The translations under genes and the position numbers were made by a program. From contig CAWDEX010000002.1 of NCBI GenBank assembly GCA_963801475.1, positions 434,001-498,000 of the forward strand: a stretch of 64,000 bases of DNA, read 5' to 3'. This DNA is from DAOMFB01 sp963801475 (GTDB taxonomy: Bacteria; Acidobacteriota; Thermoanaerobaculia; UBA5066). The notes below the pieces were generated by a model that made no database searches, had not been told where the DNA came from, and saw only the letters and a list, made by a program, of their open reading frames with translations. Below are positions 59,066 through 64,000 of the stretch, piece after piece (within the stretch, counting starts at the first letter, position 1; every line of letters starts with the position of its first letter).

Positions 59066-59350
59066 TCAGCCGCCGCGGGCCGCGAGCGACGCGTACGCCC
59101 GCTCCATCTCCTCCGCGAAGAGAAGATCCCACTCGCGCGACCCTTCCACGGGCTTCCGGGGCCGCGCGAGGATCTTCGAGCGGACCTCGGCCTCGAGCCG
59201 CCCGGTTTCGCGGTCCCACTCGAGGAGCGCCTGGAGGATGTGGTTCCGGACGAACTCCCGTTCCCGGGAGAGTTCGACGGCGGCCGTGCCGGCCAGCCGT
59301 TCGACCATCCGATGCGACAGGTCGACGGCGCGCTCGCGGGAGAGAGCCAT
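59066..59350 (-). CDS. DUF507 family protein
   Basis: The 94-residue protein matches DUF507: an N-terminal LSRERAVDLSHRMVERL, a charged middle and the C-terminal signature EGSREWDLLFAEEMERAY. The family is found in Acidobacteriota, Myxococcota, Aquificota and others; its role is unknown. The ATG shares one nt with the stop of the transaldolase-like gene (TGATG). It ends the gyrB-gyrA run; the 89 nt after it hold the pdxR promoter. Confidence 0.85.
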   Translation of the reverse strand: MALSRERAVDLSHRMVERLAGTAAVELSREREFVRNHILQALLEWDRETGRLEAEVRSKILARPRKPVEGSREWDLLFAEEMERAYASLAARGG

Positions 59351-60003
59351 CAGTGGATCCTCCGGGGGCCGTCGGCCTGCGGGGTCCGGAGGCTGGCCAG
59401 GCCTTTCTGCGTCAGCGGGTGGTCGAACAGCTTGTCGAGCACCGCGAAGGGAAGGGTCGCCACGTCGGCGCCCATCATCGCCGCGTCGAGGACGTGGAGC
59501 GGGCTCTGGATCCCCTGCACGGCGATCTGCGTCTGCAGCCCGTAGTTGTCGTAGACGCGGACGATCGACTCGACGATGTCCATGCCGATCTGACCCGCGT
59601 CGTCGAGATCGGCCACCGAGGGGGAGACGTAGGCGCTGCCGGCGCGCGCCGCGAGAAGGGCCTGGCCCGCCGTGAAGACGAGCCCGACGTCCGTGGCGAT
59701 CTGCTCGTCGTTCAGGAGGCGGACGACGCGGAGCCCCTCGCGCGTCATCGGGACGCGGATCACGATCGCCTTGCCGAGCTTGTGGAGCTCGCGGCCCTCC
59801 TTGTACATCGCCTTGGCGTCGCCGGCCGCGACGGTGGCGAGGACGGGCCCGTCGGAGACCTGCGCGACGTCGGCGAGGAGCCGCCGGTATTCCTTCCCGG
59901 CTGCGAGGGCGGCGTCGGGGCGGACGAGGGCGCCGTCGAGCAGGCCCCACTCGCGGACGCGACGGGCTTCGCCGGGGTCGTCGGTGTCGAGGAAGAAGCG
60001 CAT
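59350..60003 (-). CDS. Transaldolase/fructose-6-phosphate aldolase-like protein, probable pseudoenzyme
   Basis: The 217-residue protein is full length for the TalC/FSA family and follows it closely in places: RFFLDTDD, GRELHKLGKAIV, PMTREGLRVVRLL, GQALLAARAGSAYVSPSVADLDD, HVLDAAMMGADVATLPFAVLDKL. The active-site positions have changed: the Schiff-base lysine of VKIP is an arginine (R83 in VIRVP), TTNPS is LVRPD, and the Asn of NVTLIF is Asp in DVGLVF. A transaldolase reaction is therefore unlikely. The ATG at 60003 has a GGAGGGACG ribosome site. It lies 21 nt after gyrA. Confidence 0.82.
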   Translation of the reverse strand: MRFFLDTDDPGEARRVREWGLLDGALVRPDAALAAGKEYRRLLADVAQVSDGPVLATVAAGDAKAMYKEGRELHKLGKAIVIRVPMTREGLRVVRLLNDEQIATDVGLVFTAGQALLAARAGSAYVSPSVADLDDAGQIGMDIVESIVRVYDNYGLQTQIAVQGIQSPLHVLDAAMMGADVATLPFAVLDKLFDHPLTQKGLASLRTPQADGPRRIH

Positions 60004-60024
60004 CGTCCCTCCGGGGCGCGGACT

Positions 60025-62610
60025 CTACCCGTTTTCTCCGACCGGCGCCGCGTCAGCGCCGTTCTCCTCGTCCCGCTCCGCGAGCTTCGCGACGGCCACG
60101 ACGCGGTCCCCTTCCGCGAGGTCGATCAGCCGGACCCCCTGCGCCGCGCGCCCCGTCTCCCGCACGTCGCTCGTGGCGAACCGGATCAGGATCCCCTGCT
60201 CGGTGATCAGGAGAAGGTGGTCGGCCTCCGTGACCGACTTGATCCCGACGACGGCGCCGTTCTTCTCCGTCACCTTGACGTTGATGACGCCGGTGCCGCC
60301 GCGTCCCTGGTGCCGGTACTCGGCGACGTCGGTCCGCTTCCCGTAGCCCCGTGCGGTGACCGCGAGGAGCGTCGAAGACTCCTCGACGAGGTCCATCTCC
60401 ACGACGACGTCTCCCTCGCGCAGCTCGATCCCCTTGACGCCCGTCGTGTCGCGCCCCATGGGCCTCACGTCGGTCTCGGAGAACTTGATCCCCATGCCGT
60501 CGCGCGTCCCGAGGAAGACGAGCCGGTTCCCGTCGGTGATTCCCGCCGAGAGGAGCTCGTCTCCCTCCTCGAGGTTGATGGCGATGATCCCCGACGCGCG
60601 GGGATTTCCGTAGGCGGACAGGACCGTCTTCTTCACGAGCCCGTTCCGGGTCGCGAAGAGGACGAAGCGGTCGTCGGGGAACGCCCGGGTCGTGGCCAGG
60701 GCGGCGACGCGCTCCCCGTCGCCGAGCTGGATGAGGTTCACGAGCGCCTTGCCTCGCGCCGCGGGACCGAGCGAGGGGAGGTCGTACGCCTTCACCCAGT
60801 GGACGCGCCCCCGGTTCGTGAAGACGAGCAGGTAGTCGTGCGTCGACGCGACGAACAGCTGCTCGACGACGTCCTCTTCCTTCGTGGCCGCCCCCGTCCG
60901 CCCCTTGCCGCCGCGCCGCTGCGCGCGGTAGAGCGACAGGGGGGTCCGCTTGGCGTAGCCGCCCCGCGTCACCGTGAGGACGACCTCCTCTTCGGCGATG
61001 AGGTCCTCCATGTTCAGCTCGCCCGCCTCGGCGGCGATCTCGGTCCGGCGGGGGCTTCCGAACCGCGACGAGACCTCTTCGAGCTCCGCCCGGAGAATGG
61101 CCGTCACCCGCTCCGGGCGGGCGAGGACGTCCCGGAGGTCGGCGATCGTCGCGAGAACCTGCCGGTACTCGGCCACGATCTTCTCCCGCTCGAGGCCCGT
61201 CAACCGCTGGAGCCGCATCTCGAGGATCGCCTGGGCCTGCACCCCGTCGAGCTTCAGCACCCCGTTCTCGAGGCGCGCGGCGCCGGTCAGGTCGAGGGCG
61301 TCGACGCCGAGGAACCGCTCGAGGGCCCCCTTCTCGAAGGCGATCTCCGACGTGAGCCGCTCCTTCGCCTCCGCGGGGTCCTTCGAGCCGCGGATGATTG
61401 CGATGACGCGGTCGATGTCGGCCAGGGCGAGGGCGAGCCCGAGGAGGAGGTGCGCGCGCTCCTCCGCCTTCTTCAGGTCGAACTTCGTCCGCCGGACGAC
61501 GACCTGCCGGCGGTGGTCGAGGAAGTGCCGGAGGAGCTCGGTGAGCGGCAGGACGCGCGGCTGTCCGTCGACGATGGCGAGGAAGATCACGCCGAAAGAG
61601 GACTGGAGCGGCGTCAGGGCGAAGAGCTGGTTCAGGACGACCTGCGCCACGACGTCGCGCTTCAGGTCGACGACGATCCGCATCCCCTCCCGGTCCGACT
61701 CGTCGCGGATGGCGGAGATTCCCTCGATCCTCTTGTCGTTCACGAGCTCGGCGATCTGCTCGATGAGACGCGCCTTGTTCACCTGGAAGGGGATCTCCGT
61801 GACGACGATCGACTCCTTGTCGCCCTTTCGCGCCTTCTCGATGGCGGCCCGGCCCCGCACCTGGAGGATGCCGCGTCCCGTCCGGTAGGCGTCGGCGATC
61901 CCCTGCCGGCCGAGGATGATCCCGCCCGTGGGAAAGTCGGGGCCCGGCAGCACGCCGAGCAGCCCGGCCAGCGTGGTGCTCGGGTTCTCGAGGAGGAGGA
62001 TCGCCGCCGCGCACGCCTCGACCAGGTTGTGCGGGGGGATTTTCGTGGCCATGCCGACCGCGATCCCTTCGGCGCCGTTGACGAGCAGGTTCGGGAACCT
62101 CGACGGCAGGACGACGGGCTCCGAAAGGGACGCGTCGTAGTTGAGCGTCCAGTCGACGGTCTCCTTGTCGACGTCGTCACCGAGCATCTCCTCGGCGAGA
62201 CGCGTCAGTCGGATCTCCGTATACCGCATCGCGGCGGCGGCGTCGCCGTCCACGGAGCCGAAGTTCCCCTGCCCGTCGACGAGGACCTCCCGCATGGAGA
62301 AGTCCTGCGCCATCCGGACGATCGTGTCGTAGATCGCCGCGTCGCCGTGCGGGTGGTATTTGCCCATCACGTCGCCGACGATGCGGGCCGACTTCTTGTA
62401 GGGGCGGCCGGCCCGGTTCCCCTGCTCCCACATCCCGAAGAGGACGCGCCGGTGGACCGGCTTCAGGCCGTCGCGGACGTCGGGAAGCGCCCGGCCCACG
62501 ATGACCGACATCGCGTAGTCGAGGTAGCTCCGCCGGATCTCCTCCTCGATGGAGATCGGGATCTTCTCGCCCGCGTCGACCACCGGAGGCTTTGTGGGTT
62601 CGTCGCTCAC
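60025..62610 (-). CDS. gyrA: DNA gyrase subunit A
   Basis: GyrA cleaves and rejoins DNA during negative supercoiling. The 861-residue protein has the winged-helix domain with the catalytic tyrosine Y130 (AMRYTEIRLT), the quinolone-pocket segment GKYHPHGDAAIYDTIVRM, and a C-terminal beta-pinwheel with the GyrA box QRRGGKG and repeated blades (GRVHWVKAYDLP, GKRTDVAEYRHQGRGGTG). At the position of E. coli Ser83 there is alanine (A91), while Asp87 is kept (D95). The GTG at 62610 starts one nt after the gyrB stop. Confidence 0.97.
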   Translation of the reverse strand: MSDEPTKPPVVDAGEKIPISIEEEIRRSYLDYAMSVIVGRALPDVRDGLKPVHRRVLFGMWEQGNRAGRPYKKSARIVGDVMGKYHPHGDAAIYDTIVRMAQDFSMREVLVDGQGNFGSVDGDAAAAMRYTEIRLTRLAEEMLGDDVDKETVDWTLNYDASLSEPVVLPSRFPNLLVNGAEGIAVGMATKIPPHNLVEACAAAILLLENPSTTLAGLLGVLPGPDFPTGGIILGRQGIADAYRTGRGILQVRGRAAIEKARKGDKESIVVTEIPFQVNKARLIEQIAELVNDKRIEGISAIRDESDREGMRIVVDLKRDVVAQVVLNQLFALTPLQSSFGVIFLAIVDGQPRVLPLTELLRHFLDHRRQVVVRRTKFDLKKAEERAHLLLGLALALADIDRVIAIIRGSKDPAEAKERLTSEIAFEKGALERFLGVDALDLTGAARLENGVLKLDGVQAQAILEMRLQRLTGLEREKIVAEYRQVLATIADLRDVLARPERVTAILRAELEEVSSRFGSPRRTEIAAEAGELNMEDLIAEEEVVLTVTRGGYAKRTPLSLYRAQRRGGKGRTGAATKEEDVVEQLFVASTHDYLLVFTNRGRVHWVKAYDLPSLGPAARGKALVNLIQLGDGERVAALATTRAFPDDRFVLFATRNGLVKKTVLSAYGNPRASGIIAINLEEGDELLSAGITDGNRLVFLGTRDGMGIKFSETDVRPMGRDTTGVKGIELREGDVVVEMDLVEESSTLLAVTARGYGKRTDVAEYRHQGRGGTGVINVKVTEKNGAVVGIKSVTEADHLLLITEQGILIRFATSDVRETGRAAQGVRLIDLAEGDRVVAVAKLAERDEENGADAAPVGENG

Positions 62611-62611
62611 G

Positions 62612-64000
62612 TCACACGTCCAGGTTGGAGACGTTCAGGGCGTTCGCCTCGATGAAGAGGCGTCTCGGCTCGACGGCGTCGCCCATCAGGATCGCGAAGA
62701 TCTCGTCCGCCTGGGGGAAATCCTCGACCCGCACCTGGAGAAGACGTCGCGTGGCGGGGTTCATCGTCGTCTCCCAGAGCGTCTCCGGGTTCATCTCGCC
62801 GAGGCCCTTGTACCGGCTGATCGTCAGCCCCTTCTTCGCGCTCTCCAGGACGGCGTCCACGGCGTCCCCGACGGTGGCGGCCGCCCGCTCGTCGCCGTTG
62901 ACCTTCAGCCGGTAGGGCCCGTCGAGAAAGCCCTCGAGACCGGCCGCCAGCTCCGCGGCACGCTTCATCTCCCACCCGGCGAGGAAGACCGCGTCGACGA
63001 CGCCCTTCTTGGCCACGCCGTTCACCTCCTGGGAGACGTGGACGGCGAAGCCGTCGTGCTCCTCGTCCGGCAGGATCGCGAACGACTCGACGACCGCCGT
63101 CAGGTGCTGCTCGGCGCGCTCGAGACGGGCGCGGTCCCGGAGCGCGGCGGGGTCCGTCAGCTTCTCGCGGACGAGGGTCCTCACGAGTGCCTCGGGAAAG
63201 CCGCGGGCCGCAAGGCGCGCCGTGAGCTGCCGCCAGTCCTGCATCCCGGCCACGAGGGAGACGAGCCGCTCGCCGCGGGCGCTCCTATCGGACGTGTCGG
63301 AGATCAGGGTCCGGTCGTCGCCGATCCGGGCGAGGAGGAACCGCGCGTACTCCTTGTCGTCCTTGAGAAACGTCTCCTTCTTCCCGTCCAGCACCTTGTA
63401 GAGCGGGGGCTGCGCGATGTAGAGGTAGCCGCGCTCGATGGCGGCCCGCATCTGCCGGAAGAAGAAGGTCAGGAGCAGCGTCCGGATGTGCGAGCCGTCG
63501 ACGTCGGCGTCGGTCATCAGGATGATGTGGTGATAGCGGAGCTTGTCCGGGTCGAATTCCTCGCCGATGCCGGCGCCCAGAGCCAGGATGAGCGACCGGA
63601 TCTCGGCGAAGGCGAGCATCTTGTCGAAGCGCGCCTTCTCGACGTTCAGGATCTTTCCCTTGAGCGGGAGAATCGCCTGCGTCCTCCGGTCGCGTCCCTG
63701 TTTGGCCGAGCCGCCGGCCGAGTCCCCCTCGACGATGTAGATCTCCGAGAGCGCGGGATCCGCTTCCTGGCAGTCGGCGAGCTTGCCGGGGAGCCCGGCC
63801 CCGTCGAGGGCGCCCTTCCGCCGGACGAGCTCGCGCGCCTTCCGCGCCGCCTCGCGTGCCCGGGCCGCCTCGACGATCTTGTCGATGATCCGCCGGGCGA
63901 CCTTCGGGTTCTCCTCGAAGTAGCTCGAGAGCTTCTCGTAGGTCACCGTCTGAACCCAGGTTTTCGCCTCCTGCGAGACGAGCTTCTCCTTCGTCTGCGA
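62612..64000 (-). CDS. gyrB: DNA gyrase subunit B (5' end beyond window)
   Basis: GyrB provides ATPase and TOPRIM functions. The visible 462 residues cover the end of the transducer (QTKEKLVSQEAKTWV), the TOPRIM motifs EIYIVEGDSAGGSAKQGRD and HIILMTDADVDGSHIRTLLL, an inserted domain of about 150 residues (from QDWRQLTARLAARG to GFLDGPYRLKV) typical of many diderm GyrB proteins, and the C-terminal SRYKGLGEMNPETLWETTMNP. The stop at 62612 is one nt from the gyrA start. The ATPase domain lies beyond the right edge. Confidence 0.97.
   Translation of the reverse strand, partial: SQTKEKLVSQEAKTWVQTVTYEKLSSYFEENPKVARRIIDKIVEAARAREAARKARELVRRKGALDGAGLPGKLADCQEADPALSEIYIVEGDSAGGSAKQGRDRRTQAILPLKGKILNVEKARFDKMLAFAEIRSLILALGAGIGEEFDPDKLRYHHIILMTDADVDGSHIRTLLLTFFFRQMRAAIERGYLYIAQPPLYKVLDGKKETFLKDDKEYARFLLARIGDDRTLISDTSDRSARGERLVSLVAGMQDWRQLTARLAARGFPEALVRTLVREKLTDPAALRDRARLERAEQHLTAVVESFAILPDEEHDGFAVHVSQEVNGVAKKGVVDAVFLAGWEMKRAAELAAGLEGFLDGPYRLKVNGDERAAATVGDAVDAVLESAKKGLTISRYKGLGEMNPETLWETTMNPATRRLLQVRVEDFPQADEIFAILMGDAVEPRRLFIEANALNVSNLDV

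Overview
The window is a single stretch of very GC-rich chromosomal DNA (roughly 70% GC) packed with housekeeping genes and almost no mobile DNA. Lipoprotein signals, an outer-membrane beta-barrel protein, Mpl, a lytic transglycosylase and a stomatin-like protein point to a diderm bacterium. The mix of NrdJ, SufT, DUF2203, DUF507, DUF1573 and YjbQ with the gene order fits Acidobacteriota (perhaps a Thermoanaerobaculia-like lineage), but that placement is inference; no rRNA is present to prove it.

Layout. 1-6075 (minus): rpsU-mutS2-dnaG-rpoD, a macromolecular-synthesis operon with mutS2 inserted; rpoD runs off the left edge. 6125-10290 (plus): a proline-rich GAF-like protein and a lytic transglycosylase. 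10301-13062 (minus): photolyase, Fur-family regulator and an odd subtilisin-like protein, divergent from yjbQ. 13526-15626 (minus): a three-domain prephenate dehydratase/DAHP synthase/chorismate mutase gene preceded by what looks like a Phe/Tyr attenuator. 15623-21613: small envelope proteins, two tandem paralogous polytopic membrane proteins, DUF302 and a tiny membrane ORF. 21839-27299: nrdJ divergent from an A-type Fe-S carrier, then an MFS transporter and sufT. 27300-34279: DUF2203, a peptidase M20 plus sodium symporter pair, TetR and GNAT proteins, and small exported proteins including DUF1573. 34445-42909: mpl (plus) and a seven-gene minus-strand run trmFO-xerC-hslV-hslU-FN3 lipoprotein-dapF-FAH. 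43006-45596: phzF, DUF4197, a phzF fragment and a class I amidotransferase, lying between trmFO and topA. 45590-49238 (minus): dprA-topA. 49309-54157 (plus): TPR lipoprotein, CsgG-like protein, a large peptidase/propeller/barrel protein and a metallo-hydrolase. 54173-58976 (minus): SPFH protein, and a vitamin B6 operon pdxR-pdxS-pdxT with an enoyl-CoA hydratase-like gene. 59066-64000 (minus): gyrB-gyrA-transaldolase-like-DUF507, gyrB cut by the right edge.

Expression style. Two habits recur. First, about fifteen genes have a TANNNT-type -10 hexamer ending only 6-10 nt before the start codon, often exactly 6, with no Shine-Dalgarno, so leaderless transcripts seem common. Second, operon genes repeatedly join by 4-nt NTGA overlaps. 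The most unusual items are the attenuated trifunctional aromatic-pathway gene, the 16-bp direct repeat flanking a hairpin between mutS2 and dnaG, a transaldolase homologue that has lost its Schiff-base lysine inside the gyrase operon, a subtilisin homologue lacking the oxyanion asparagine, the peptidase-propeller-barrel protein and a 30-residue membrane ORF whose frame stays open past its TGA. No tRNA, rRNA, CRISPR, insertion sequence or prophage was seen, and there is no gene-free stretch longer than about 260 bases.
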